Shown here one piece after another: positions 45,204-58,600 of a DNA stretch of 64,000 nucleotides (its first letter is position 1; every line of letters starts with the position of its first letter). The DNA comes from Aricia agestis. Its lineage: Eukaryota; Arthropoda; Insecta; Lepidoptera; Lycaenidae. The stretch lies in NCBI RefSeq assembly GCF_905147365.1, contig NC_056428.1, positions 26,194,001 through 26,258,000 on the forward strand, given 5' to 3'. The notes under the pieces were generated by a model. It did no database searches. It was not told the origin of the DNA and saw nothing but the letters and a program-made list of their open reading frames with translations. A program made the translations under genes and the position numbers.

Positions 45204-48200
45204 TGTGGCGGTACCCACAATTCGCCTAACATTCCTGCATCGCGCTATCGAAGTTTTCTGAGCGCGTCAGTATATATACGACAGCTGAGATGTATCACGT
45301 GGGCTTCGGCCTGACCGAGCATAACACCTCGCTCGGTCGGAAGATCTTCCTTTGGCCACCATGCATTATTCCCACATTGGTGACCCACGACAGAACACGC
45401 CTCCTTCATCATCATCACTCCCCGCCCCTCCGCACCGTGCCAGCCAGCATCGCCTCATCGGGTACCTCGTCCACTAGCCGCAATGTACCTCGGCCTGGGC
45501 GGACTCCGCATCGGCATCATCGGGCTTTCTCATTACACCGACCGGTCAGCAAGCAGAGCACGTCTCTCCTGGTCAGCACGTAGCATCGGCCCCGCACGGC
45601 AGCTTATCCGACTCACTGGATCCCGTGCAGCAGCTTACAGTTCCGACTCACTGGGACTCACTGCAACAGTTCCGACTCACTGGAACTCACTGGCACTGGC
45701 GACTCAAGCGACAAGACTTCAAGATTCGACCTCCGGTCTTCGGGGGGGAGTGATGTGGCGGTACCCACAATTCGCCTAACATTCCTGCATCGCGCTATCG
45801 AAGTTTTCTGAGCGCGTCAGTATATACAGGGTGTAATAAGACCACTTCCGATAACTTTGGGGTATGATTATACTACATTTTCTGATTACGAATATGTATT
45901 TTTTTTTTAATTTTTTTTAAATTTTTTAAATTTTTTATTCTTTATTTTTTTATAATTAAAACCCTTTAAACATGATAATAAACCACATAGAAAAATATTT
46001 TAAAATATTTTTTTAAATTTTATTATTTTTACCCCAATAAGCATTTGCAAGCGCGCGGTCAACGTTCTCGTGTTCCGAGTAGGTACAAACCCGAGAACGT
46101 TGACCGCGTTAATCAGCTGTTAGCTCCGGCCTACGCACGCTAAGTCGAAAGGTCGTATGCGACGAATGACGATACACTACGAGCTACGACAGAACACACA
46201 GAAACCCTAATGTATGTGGTGTCTTTTCAATTTCAAACCCATGAAGGTCACCATGACGTGGAACTTAGAACTCTGACCTCTGACCTCTCATCTAAGCTAC
46301 TTGCAGTGTTAAGAGTTTAATGGTAGCTCATGTAGAAAACTGTAAGTAACTGTCTGTGCATGTGTAACAACTTACGACAGTATGGCAAACTTCTAAGATT
46401 ATTAGACTCGTTAAAAAGTTCATCGTAAGTAACGAAACCTATGCGGATGAACTGTTTATCCGCAATCGTCACTTATCAATCGAAATAACAGATGATACAC
46501 GAAAAAACCTCATACATAAAACTGGCAATTAACTTACGTGAAAAATGTTGAGTTCAAGTGTTCTTACTTCTTTATGCATTTTGAAAATAGTCGTTAATAC
46601 CAAGCAATAAGACCAGTCACCACCAAGAACGTCAAAAAAACTTCTCGTTAACGAAATGTATCACACCACAAAGTATTTTATTACAACTGAAATAATAATC
46701 AATTATTAACACTTTACACAATACTACCACGTTTTGATACTTGAAGTAATTATTAAAAAATCAAACTTATCTCCTAACAACTCTAACAACCTATTACCTC
46801 AATGCTCAAATGGCTACTAAATTAAAAAATCTATTTTAATTTTTGAAATAATGTTCGTCGTGTATCGACTTTCGGAAGTAGTCAAAAGACACCGAACGGC
46901 GGCGGCTTGCTTTGATCGCGGCGCCGACAAAGCGTGCCGCTCTGCAGGTGCACGACGCACGTGTCGCTAATCCATTTCAAGGACAATCTAAGTGTTGTAC
47001 CCTATAAATTCAATACTATTTAGTCGATATTTAAATATCCATTAAATAATAAAAATTATAACTATTATTTAGTAGATCTCATCTCATTTTTTAAATTCGA
47101 TACCTACATTACCGTGATAAAGTGATTGTTATACCGTGGTACGCGTTATGCGCGTCTACGTATGCGCGTATAAGCGTCTACGTACCAATGAAAATAATTT
47201 AATTATACTTACCTAATTAATTAAATAACTTTTAATTATTGTCGCTTTTCTTAATATTGAGTAGGTATTTGTTTATTTTTAGTTTGACAGTAATCAATAC
47301 GTACTCGTATGTAAAACAATTAATACGATTTATCGATAAAAAAATTATCGATTACTCAAAATATTCACATTGCACAGGGATACATCCCTATTATTTTACA
47401 AAGTTTTTTCTTCAATTTTGTTCAGTCGGCTGTCTAACACGCGCCGTGCTGGTGTAGGTACTGTGACGTTTTTGTTTAAGTTTTGTAATTTTACGTTTAG
47501 ATGTTGTCATATTACTTGCTTTGTGTATTGTTAACTATTTTTTTAATGTTTGTAATTAATAACGGGCCGTGACAAGATACGTCCGATGAATGTGCGATGC
47601 TTTAAGGAACAGGTGAACATCGTCGTCGATAGACGATAGTGCGGTTTAAACAGTGCAATAAAAAGTGTTTAAAGAATTGGAATGTCTCCTGTAATTACTT
47701 TTGTTAAGCGTTGAGTAACTCTGCAATCTACATCGAGTTAGATGGATCATGGAGCACAGTTCGAACTGCATTTCATAAAAGCAGACTGCTGATCACAGGT
47801 CAGTGAACATGTTATCACGTATGTTTTCCATTGATAGGTATTGATAGGTGCAGTAGGTAACTGTGTACGTATTTTTACAGATGTGTAAATCGGATGATGA
47901 TCGGATGTGAATTATGATTTCTTTTCCTTTTTGGCCGGAAGTAAAAATTGAGTATTTTTGAGTAAAAACCTGAGAAACGGTAATTAATAAATTGTAACAT
48001 TTTGTTTAATCGTGAAAACTATTGTAATTTAATAATCATTACAATATTGGTGGTTTAATCACTACCTACGGCCTAGGGTATAGGGCACACCACGATCAGC
48101 TGTTTTGTCTTAACTCATGACTAGCGCAGAGCCGCGCGCGCGGTATTCGGCGCGGGCAGCGCGGGGGGGCCGGCACGGCCCGGGGTTTCATTCATTGGCG

Positions 48201-48470
48201 GCGGGCGATATTATCGCGCATTAACTACACGCATTATACATTGCGTGTTGAAAATTTTGACTATTTCAAAAACTGGCGATTACATGAAAATTTCTTGCAC
48301 CAATGGATATATCTCATGCCCTATAATAACCCCACGAAGTTATCGGAAGCGGTCTTTTGACACCCTGTATACGACAGCTGAGATGTATCACGTGGGCTCC
48401 GGCCTGACCGAGCATACCACCTCGCTCGGTCGGAAGATCTTCCTTTGTGGTGGCCACGCATATTCCCACA
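45204..48470 (+). mobile_element. LTR retrotransposon remnant, deleted inside
   Basis: The 5' LTR, 45204-45376, starts TGTGGCGG and ends CCCACA. It is followed by TTGGTGACCCACGACAGAAC, which looks like a primer-binding site. About 375 bases of non-coding remnant follow, then a polypurine tract GGGGGGGAGTGA. The 3' LTR is 45754-45826 plus 48368-48470. GTGC flanks both sides (45200-45203 and 48471-48474). The 4-bp duplication fits the Ty3/Gypsy group. No gag or pol frame remains. Other LTR pieces are at 18304 and 56311. Confidence 0.85.
45827..48367. mobile_element. 2.5-kb DNA element inserted in the 3' LTR
   Basis: CAGGGTGT...AAGACC-CTTCCGATAACTT at the left is mirrored by AGTTATCGGAAGCGGTCTTT and ACACCCTG at the right. 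Comparison with the 5' LTR suggests a TA target duplication. No transposase frame is evident. The inside has an inverted pair AACGTTCTCG / CGAGAACGTT near 46060 and a GC-rich block at 48120-48190. The superfamily is not assigned. Confidence 0.75.
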
Positions 48471-48625
48471 GTGCTAACCCCAAAAAATCCCCATAGTGTA
48501 TTTATTTTCTCCAAACATTTCCCCAAAGATACTGTTTCCCCAAATTTTCGCCTAGAGTCAAAATTTTCCCCAGAATTGCGAAAAAAAAACCCCCAATCTG
48601 GCAACCCTGTCCACAGTCCACATAC

Positions 48626-49185
48626 CTACAACTCGGGCGAGTTAACTTGACACCTGGCTTAAATTTTACCCCTCCCTCGCTTCCCCGCGCAGCACCCCGC
48701 TCTCGTCGTACGCGTCCAGTAGCGTTAGCATATTATATCTGTTACCGTTACACGTGTGTTATTGACTTTGCGTTTCGGAGTTATTTGTTAGTAGTTAATG
48801 GTTATTGTTTTTGGATTTTTGTTGTGTTTTGTTGTGTTATTTGTTAGTTGTTACGTTTGAACGTTAAATTTGTTAAGTTTTTGTTATTCGTATTAACGTT
48901 TGAACATTGCCGTGCGTCTGTGGTATGAATTAGCTACTCACGGAATATATTAATATGAAGCTAGATACAAATTATCGGACGCATCCATAAACCTCGTATT
49001 CCTGCTGGGGAACCCTTGGGCGAGTCCAACTCGTACTTGGTTAATACTGTGGTTAGTGTAGCCCTATAAAAATAACTAGTTCCGGTAACGTAATTTTTTT
49101 TTGAAATAACTTAAAATAAAAAAACTTTTTTTGCACTCAGTACTTATGAGAAACGTCCATGTTAATTCGCCCGAGTTGTACCTCC
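48626..49185. repeat. Possible MITE with ACAACTCGGGCGAGTTAA ends
   Basis: ACAACTCGGGCGAGTTAACT and its mirror GTTAATTCGCCCGAGTTGTA delimit about 560 bp with no coding frame of note. Confidence 0.6.
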
Positions 49186-49544
49186 ATTTTATTTTTATCT
49201 TTTTTTTAATGGGCCCCGCTGTGTTGCCACATCGAATTTTAGAAAATCAGTAGACGTCATGCCAAAAATTGGTAGAATCAGCCATCAGGGAAGGGCCATA
49301 AGCTACTGAGTATTGACTCAGACCAGAGTAAATACTCTATACTAATTTAGACACTCAGTATTTACTTTTAACTGAGTATTTGTGTTTTACTAACCAGAAT
49401 TGAATTATTTATGGTTTTTCTTTATTTATTATTTATTTGTATGATACTTTTAAGTATAAGCTATAGTCTTTATAAGTATAAAAGAAAATAAAATTATATA
49501 ATAAGAAAATGTTGAAAAGACGGGAGGAAATTATTTGAAAGGGC

Positions 49545-50955
49545 TTATTTGAACGCGCTAATCTCAGGAACTACTGGTCCGATTTGAAAAATCCTTCCAG
49601 TGTTGGATAGGCTATTTATCGAGGAAGGCTATAGGCTAAATTTTATCACACTAAGACTAATAGGAGCGAAGAAATAGAGGAAAATGCAGAAAGAATGGGG
49701 AGAAATTATTTAACAGGGCTTATTTGAACGCGCTAATCTCAGGAACTACTGGTCCGATTTGAAAAATCCTTCCAGTGTTGGATAGGCCATTTATCGAGGA
49801 AGGCTATAAGCTATATTTTATCAATCTAAGACTTATAGGAGCTAAGAAATAGAGAAAATTATGGAAAAACGGGGGAAATTATTTGAATGGGCTTATCTCA
49901 CGAAATACTGGAGCAGCAATTTTTCTGTTATTTGGCACAGATAAGAAGTAGACCACATGAAGGATCATAGGCTATTTTTGTGGACTAATTTGTCTCTGAA
50001 ATATCTAATTTACGTGGGCCGAATAACAGAAAAATTCCTCCAGTAGTTCGTGAAATGAGCCCTTTGAAATAATTTCCCCCGTTTTTTTCCACATTTCCCT
50101 CTATTTCTTCGCTCCTCCTTCGTAGCGTGACAAAATATAGCTTATAGGCTTTTGTAATAAATGGACTATCTAACACTGAAAGAATTTTTCAAATCGGACC
50201 AGTAGTTCCTGAGATTAGCGCGTTCAAATAAGCCCTTTCAAATAATTTCCTCCCGTCTTTTCAACATTTTCCTCTCTTTCTTCCTTTTTATTAGTTGTAG
50301 CGTAATAAAATATAGCCTGTAGCCTTTTTCAATAAATGGACTATCTAACACTGAATGAATTTTTCAAATCGGATCAGTAGTTCCTGAGATTAGCACGTTC
50401 AAATATGCCCCTTCAAATAATTTCCTCCCGTTTTCTCAACATTTTCCTCTATTTCTTCGCTACTATTAGTTGTAGCGTAATAGAATATAGCCTATAGCAT
50501 TTTTCGATAAATGGACTATCTAACACTGAAAGAATTTTTCAAATCGGACCAGTAGTTCCTGAGATTAGCGCGTACAAATAAGCCCTTTCAAATATATTTC
50601 CACCCATTTTTTTCCACATTTTCCTCTATTTCTTAGCTCCTATTAGTCTCAGCGTGATAAAATATAGTCTTTTTAGATAAATGAGCTATCAAACACTGAA
50701 AGATTTTTTTAAAATCGGATCAGTATTTCCTGAAATTAGCACGTTCAAATAAGCCCTGTCAAATAATTAATCCCCGTTTTTTCTACATTTTCCTCTATTT
50801 CTTCGCTCTTATTAGTCTTAGCGTGATAAAATATAGCTTATAGCCTTCCTCGATAAATGAGCTATCTAAGACTGAAATAATTTTTCAAATCGGACCAGCA
50901 GTTCCTGAGATTAGCGCGTTCAAACAAACAAGCAAACAAACTAACACACTCTTTC
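49545..50955. repeat. Satellite-like array of about 180-bp units, part inverted
   Basis: Eight or so units contain TTTTTCAAATCGGACCAGTA, CCTGAGATTAGCGCGTTCAA and CCTCTATTTCTTCGCTC. The first units, 49545-49930, are reversed. Those from about 50030 on are direct. The last unit ends in AACAAACAAGCAAACAAACT and TTTATAATATTAATATAGA, the same terminus as the single unit at 19130-19315. Confidence 0.85.
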
Positions 50956-50999
50956 GCTTTATAATATTAATATAGAATATAGATATACCTACATCACTA

Positions 51000-52280
51000 C
51001 AGAAAACAGTTTCTTGTCAAAATGGCAATTAGTTGAGTAATAAGTTAGGGCCCCTAAGCAGTATTAGCCCAGGGCCCCACCAATTCAAGATCCGCCCCTG
51101 TAACTAAAGGACTATACCTTTAGTTACGCAAAATATGGAAGTAAAAGTTTCCTTTCTGAAGTTCTTAAGTTTGTTCTTAAATTACACAATTTTTGAAGAA
51201 AAATTTTTCATCAACATTTTGTACATATACGCTAGTGCTTGAATCAAATTTATCGATATGCCTATCGGTACTTAACAATAACATAAAACTAATCTAAAAA
51301 TGAAATGGGGGTGTAAAAGTATTATAATATGTATTTAATTTAAGAATAAATAATATACTATGTGTGTTGTTCACTTTCAACATTATATTTGCATTTCTAT
51401 TAAAGTAAGGGCTGATTTGTCAGATAGCTTTTACCTGAGTAATAAATAAGTAGCTTTATAATGTTTATATTATTTACCCTTATAAGAACCTCATGTCCGA
51501 CGATTGAAAAATCACCCCAAACCAAAATGTGTATCTACTTTTCAATCGTCACCTTTGTTCTGCCAAATAAAATAGAATATGATAGCTAATTTGAAATACA
51601 AAATCTGTCAACGTTGCATATATTATTTATTTCTCATAAAAACTCAGGTAAAATAACTCGAACGGACTATACTATCGATAGTAAAAGATCATCACTAACA
51701 CACGCACACATTGACAGATCGAAAATCATCACGCATTTTCGGGTTGTCAGGTGGTCTATACGACAGTATATAAATAAGTCTATGTTAACAAGTATTATAA
51801 TATGTCAGCGTGTTCCTAAACTGTTACCAGTATACTGGCCTAATCGCTTAGGCCAAAGATCACCTGCACAAAAGCACCGAGCAGCATCGAGGGATTTTTG
51901 AAATAAAAATGACCTTAATCGATATAGATATAGTATAGGTCCACAATAATTTTTGTTAGGTTGCCTATAGTTTCGTAATAAATATTTTTTTTAATTTTGC
52001 AAAAAAATTGCATCTTAGCATCTCATCTAAACCGAAACTGATTATAGAATCCTTTATCGTTAGTTCTGTAAACTAAAAAACTATAGGCGACCTAACAAAA
52101 ATTATTGTGCACCTATACAGTCATAACGTAGAGCTATCGATTAAGTTCATTTTGTTTTAAACATAATAAAGTACTCTGTGGTTTTAAAAAATCCTTCGAT
52201 TTCCTTCCTTCCTTTTGTGTAGGTTGTCGCGGCGAGTTCCCAGTTCCCGTGCTACAGATAAAAGGTTGAAAGTTGAAAGC
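51000..52280. other. Spacer upstream of the sushi/Ig gene
   Basis: It is AT-rich with no exon recognised. It includes a hairpin at 51935-52118 with CACAATAATTTTTGTTAGG and its mirror CCTAACAAAAATTATTGTG. Confidence 0.6.
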
Positions 52281-52281
52281 A

Positions 52282-52318
52282 TATATATGGCAGCACTGCA
52301 CAGCTGTCATTTCAGTTT
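52282..52318 (+). promoter_or_regulatory. TATA box and initiator of the sushi/Ig gene
   Basis: TATATATGG starts at 52282 and TTCAGTT lies at 52311-52317, with the A at 52314. The spacing of 32 bases is right for a TATA-initiator core promoter. The predicted leader is about 236 bases before the ATG at 52550. Confidence 0.6.
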
Positions 52319-52549
52319 TGACGAGTAATTTGTATTCTGTGGTTTTGACACCTCTTAATCTTTTGACAAAAAAAAAAATTACAATTTACAGAAAAATCTA
52401 AATACAATTAACTAAACTTGAAATCGCGCTAGCATTTTCTTTAGTGTGAACTGATATACATTCCAGTCATATTCCAATAATAAAACACCTAAAAAAGATG
52501 CACTCAATCAAATATTCTTAGATGATATTGTTTTTATTAGTGTGAAAAA

Positions 52550-52625
52550 ATGTTCAAATTATTCCTTTTGGTTTCGCTTGTGATTGAAGTGTTTGGTGAT
52601 GACAAAAACGTATCTTTTTCTAAAG
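52550..52625 (+). CDS. hig: hig exon 1, signal peptide
   Basis: The ATG follows GTGAAAAA. The exon encodes MFKLFLLVSLVIEVFGDDKN and a few more residues, then AAAG|GTATTT, phase 1. Cleavage is likely after VFG. Confidence 0.85.
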
Positions 52626-55600
52626 GTATTTTTTGGGTTAATTTCTTTTAAACATGCATCTACTCTACCTTACCTGTCGTCATGATTTGTTGGTTTTACA
52701 ATTTAGACCTTAGAGAAGCCTTTCCCCCTTGTGGGTGCTGAAGGTCTAAAGGGGGATGGTGTGGAACCCAGAAAAAAATGGGGGCGTTGTGTTGAGGCTT
52801 GGGGGGTGATTTAATTCATCTGGATTCATTTTCAATTGAAACAAAGGGGGCGCTAAAACATAATTTATTCTCAAAGTGGGCAGTAGTACAATTTACATAT
52901 TATTTGTAAATAAATTATCCAACCAAAGGTATAGGATATATTTGGCTGAAGCCAAAGGTTCAAAATATGATATGGCTTACCTGCCATTTGCTTATAATTC
53001 CATTCTCTTATTCTAAATATTTTTTAATAAATTAATATTCTATTATATTATTTATTCTACAAATTCCATTAGGCAGGACTTCAGATTACGTCAGAAACTT
53101 AAATTACTTAGGATGTTTAATAATGTTGTTAAATATGATATTTTATAAAATTTTACAACATTTTTTATATTACAGATGATTACAAATGTTCACTACCTGA
53201 TGTGACAAGTGTGGATGATAATTTAGATCTAACAAGATTTAGATCAGATTTTTCTAAAATATCAGAGGTGTGTATTAATTCAATTACTCTTTTTCAATTA
53301 AAAGTAAGCCTCTTTTGCTAAATACAAAATGCTTTGGGAGTATAATCATAAATTAAGTACAATAGTATCTTCATACTGTAAGGTACAGTGGGTGGCCAAA
53401 TTATTATATTATTCAGTGTGGGATTTTTACATACATTCGTATTGCTTCTGTTGTTGTCGTCCTTTGAAAAACCAAAGTTTACCCAGACCATATTGTGTGC
53501 TAAACAATTGGCATTTGCTAAAACTGGAAGAAGGAAATCAAATTATTTTATTTTTATTTTATGAAGTTAAAGGCGTGACCTTAATATGACCCAGTTGATT
53601 CAGATCCTCCAAGACAATTTCCAGCTTGTTCACCACAGGCAACTTGAACATTTTGATAAAAGATGTGTTGTTGAACTATTGAAACCTTCTTCGTCGGTTA
53701 CGACATGGGGCAGATTACTTCAAAGGGGAATGGTTGACTATAACATATTTTGGTTGAAGAAACTATGCGTTATGACCAATATCTGCAAGTTTTACAAATC
53801 CATCTCCATTCCCAGATGGCTGAATAGTAGGCAAACGGCACCTGCATAATTATGCAGGACTCTACACCTTTCCATAAAAAATATTAACTCTTTTAAAGAA
53901 AACGATGTTACCTTATTAGACACAAAAATGGATTTTGTTCAAGTGAGTATAATAATTTGGCCACCGACGGTATATTAAATAAAATGGTTACCCAGAAATT
54001 ACACATTTTTGATAAGCATGTTAATAAGAAATATATTTTAAACCTTTTATATTGTATTTTAACAAACAAGTGTGTTTTTAAATGAATTATGAAAAGTAAT
54101 ATTGTGTTGATCTAATAACTGCATTTATTTAGGTAAAATTTCCTGGTTTGATTGGACCACTGAATGAAAGACTCATTTGTAAAATCAAATGTATAGATGG
54201 GAACTGGGTTGGACCTTTATGTTCAACAACCCCAGGTAATATTTAAATTGACTAAATCAAATCCCTAAAAATATGCCAATATAGATAACTAGACTACATT
54301 TAAATATTTTAAATCAGAGAAGCTTATCTATTCATTAGACTTTGCCTGTATGTCTATTTTCAAAATAATCTCTTAGGATCTATATCACAATATAAATCCG
54401 TAGCCTTTGGCCTTTCCAATAGCCAGGGTCTCCAAAAGTCCAAAAACTTGACTGCCAAATTTAGAGGTAATGTTAATAACATTTTCAGATGGGAGATTTC
54501 AACCAATATTAAGGGAGTGCCTCTATAAAAATGACAATCCATTGCTGGCAATCTCATTTAAAAATGAATCAGTTTTGGTAAATTTTTTTTGTATGTTACA
54601 TGTACTATCAGAGAAGTTGATTCCTATGCAAATCGGGGGCCTAAGTAGTTTGGTTGCGTTATGTCAAACCCAGCTGACAGATCACAATTAATATTGAATT
54701 GACATATTCGACCAAATAACGTTGGTCTGTCAATTGCATAGAAATCAACTTCCTCAATGGTACTATCTGTCCAAAGCAATAAGTTCCACTGTGTTTACTC
54801 ATAATACTTTAATATGTATAGTACAATGTTTTATTCTTATACATTATTTTGTCTAGCAAATCGCTAGACAAAATAATGTCTGAATAAATACAATATATTG
54901 AATGTCCTTTCGAGAAGACGATTGTCTTTGTACTATCAGAGAAGTTGATTCCTAGGCGTAATTTGGTCGCGTTACGTCAAACCCAGCCGACAGATCACAA
55001 TTATGAATAAACTAGCTGTCCTGGTGAACTTCGTGTCACTTTAAAACCTTCCCTGGACTTCTACGAATATTTTAAGACTAAAATCAGCCCAATCCGGTCA
55101 GCCGTTTTCGAGTTTTAGCGCGAACACATTTGAAAATCCATTTTTATATATATAAGATATAAAATTGACATGATTTGACCAAATGACGTTGGTCTGCCTA
55201 GGAAATTGATACCTAGGTAGTTGACAAACCAATGATTGTGGTAGGATCATGTCAATTTAATATGTCGGCTGGGTTTGACGTAACGTGACCAAACTATGTA
55301 GGTCCCCCATCTGCCTAGGAATCAACTTCTCTGATAGTGCCTGGAATTTAGATTTATAGAATTAATATGTTTATGTGCACAGACATAGATCAAGATAGAT
55401 ACCGCATGTCTCTCCATTTGTATGAAAACGAGCGTGCCACTTTTTCCTACCTACTGTGACGTACCGATGATAAGATTCGTGTCCATTAATAACTAGGCCA
55501 ACGTTTATATTCGAATTTCTACAGCTCAATACGGCACAATTAGGCATTTATTATTTTTTAAATTCCGATTGACGTCCGATTCCGATAGCAGACTAAAGAG

Positions 55601-58600
55601 CAGACTTCCGAAAGACGAGCATTGCTCGTCGTTTGTGAACGCGATATGGCACGCGAAGTATGTACAATGTACATACACATGCGGTATCTATCTTGATCTA
55701 TATGTTTGTGTTTTAAATGTGCATAGCTAATTTGGACAGGTGATATAATATTATATTAGCTATGTACTATCAGGGAAGTTGATTCCTAGGCAGATGGGGG
55801 ACCTACGTAATTTGGTCGAGTTACGTCAAACCCAGCCGACAGATCACAATTAAGTATTAACATTGAATTGACATGATCCGACCAAATGACGTTGGTCTTT
55901 CAACTGCCTAGGAATCAATTTTCTCGATGGTACATTAAATTATATGACGTACATACTACATTAACTATATTATTTTATGGCCCAGATAGACACATACTTT
56001 CCCCACGGATCCATAATAACGGCGAGGTGTAAACATTTCGGCCTGTACAAAATAAAAGGAGACAATGTTGTGCGGTGTGAGAACGGGATCTGGTCAACAA
56101 AAATGCCAACATGTGTACCTACATCAATTCTCACAAATTTTACAGGTAAGCCAAAAAAGTTTATTTTTACTCAAAATTATAGATATGTGCCAGATTTTTG
56201 GCAGAACACGGGACCCTCTCCTGAGTCCTGGTCATTGCACGCGTACCTTCGGCCCACATCTGACAATACAAGCGCATCGAAGAATACCGCAAGTCTTCAG
56301 GGAGGCGTGGTGTGGCGGTACCCACAATTCGCCTAACAACCCTGCATCGCGCTATCGAAGTTTCGGGGAGCGGCAAGATATATACAACGTCTGAAATGAC
56401 TTCAGTGGGCTTCGGCCTGACCGAGCATGCTATGTTTGTCTGTCACCCTTTCTTTCTTCAAACGGTTTTGATGTATCTAAGTATGGAGCTACTTTTACCT
56501 TCTGGGAAGGATATACAACAGTTTTTACAGGAAAAAATTACGGTAAATTTCGTGGGCAATATTTTGTAGGTTCTTATGTAATATTGATTCAGTATTTGTC
56601 TAAAATATGTTTGTTGATTTTGCCTATCACGAATCACGATTCACGTACCTAAGTACCATCATAAATATTGATTCACAGGCACTTAGCGGACCGACGTCAT
56701 TTGGTTGGGTTATATCAAGTCCATATCGGCAGATCACGACTAATAATGACTTCACATAATTCGGCCAAATAAAGTAGGTCCGCCTACGAACTTGATCTGC
56801 CGATTGGACTACGAACCAATTTCTATGACGGTACATATTAAAAATGCAAGCTATGATTGCATAGTTCATTTTTCCTGTCATTCTCATAGAAAAATTAAAT
56901 ATTATACTGGGCTAGAGAGACCTTCGTTCACATATTGTCATCCGTTTAACTGGTAAAGAATTGGCGGATGCAATCACGTAGGTATCTATGGTCGTTCTAT
57001 TTATATCATCTTCTAACGTTAGCGCGTGACTTCGTTCCCGTGTTTTTAAGGGATTCCGTACCTAAACGTAAAAACGGGATGTTATTTTTAAGACTTCGCT
57101 GTCTGTCTGTCATCAGGCTGTCGCAAATCGCGATAGCTAGCAACGAATTTTGATGCGTTTTTTTTTTGCAGTATTTTTCCACAAAAAATCCTGTATCCTC
57201 TCCCGTTGTCTATACTCTATATCTATGTCAAATTATACAAAAATCGATCCAATAGTTCTCGAGATAAGAGCGTTATGAGTGAGAGACAAACGCTTCAGCT
57301 TTATTAACATTATTCTAATAGATGATAACGATTGTTTCAGCCGGAGCCCCTCCTACTATACAATATATTGCTGTAACGGGGTCAGCTATCGTGGAATCGA
57401 CGGGTGAGCTGTATGTGTACCCTGGGAGCACCGTGTGGTTGGACTGCCTCTGGCCGAGGGCTTTGGGCGAACCAGACTGGAGTTGGACCCAATCTTCTAA
57501 CCATATCTCTGGTAAATCTACTAATAGTTATAGCACGTTATAGTGAGTGTGACAGAACGCGCCTACCCGGTAAGTGCGCCATATAGCTATTTTTCCATAC
57601 TGCTGCTGCTGATTGGAGATTTATAATCAGCAGTATGGAAAAATAGCTATGTAGCACATTTGCCGGGTAGGCGCACTTTGCCACACTCACTTTTTCTAAC
57701 CTTGCTAGAGCGCTTCAGACTGCCATTGGTGAAACACCCGTATTCCTTGTTGTGTCCTTGAGATTTTCTCCACTCGACTCAACCTCAATCCTTAAAAATT
57801 ATGTCATTTGTTCACGACGGACGCTATTACTGTCATGCGTGTCATTGCCCGCGCGCGGATTTGGTCCACATGCAATTTGCTCGCATCCTATCATTTCAGT
57901 GTTGAACGGGAATCGTGAATCGCCCTTCAGGTCCGCACGTGGGTGACATCTCGATATGACTGGAAAAGGGCCTTCATAAAGATTATAATTTTTTTCAGAC
58001 TGGGCCACCGACGCTGGGGAGGTGGACCTACACTACCGACTGACACTGACCAAGGTGTCAGCCCGCCATAACGACAATTTCACGTGCACCTCTCCTACCG
58101 GACACACTAATACTATCACTATTAAAGTTGTTAGTGAGTTGTATAACATTTATAGATTCTAGCATGTACTATAGTTTGTGCGTTTTATGATTATATGCGT
58201 GACACATTATAATTGACAATAGTAGGGAAGTTACCTAACAAAAATTAATCGATAGTTTAAAAATATCGAATCACATCGTAAAGGAATTGCAATCGAAATT
58301 ATCGATTTCGTACTGACATTTCAGTGGTGCCGGCGATTTAAGATGGCCGCCCTTTTTTATCGATTTGATTTCGATTCAACAGAGTCAATCTCTATTGACA
58401 TAAGTTCCGTTTCATGCATATGACATTTTTCAAATGTTTTCGTAACAATAATTTTATACTCCTATTTCACAGTTAATATTTATAATTTTTATTAATAAGT
58501 TAGCATTTAGCATCTTTTCATTTTGATTCATTTACAATTATAGGAAACATTTGTTTTTGTAGTCTATGGAATATAATTTATTACATTTAGATTTTTTTTT

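Larger units (their letters stand above)
44535..48609. mobile_element. hAT-type element with 8-bp duplication, filled with insertions
   Basis: The ends are CAGGGTTGCCAGAT and ATCTGGCAACCCTG. Both sides carry the identical 8-bp TCCACAGT (44527-44534 and 48610-48617), the hallmark of a hAT insertion. Its own sequence is only the outer parts with CCCCAAA repeats. The rest is family D MITE, a MITE inside that, an LTR element and a DNA element inside the LTR. Confidence 0.9.

Noticed and set aside
45483..45779. 98-codon open frame in the LTR element
   Set aside because: It runs from the deleted interior into the polypurine tract and LTR, with no gag-like motif.
46700..47500. Possible hidden gene inside the 2.5-kb insert
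   Set aside because: Frames are short and AT-rich, with no motif or splice evidence.
53329..53849. Two consecutive open frames between hig exons 2 and 3
   Set aside because: They fall within a decayed Tc1-like element with TA-flanked inverted ends, not in the hig transcript.
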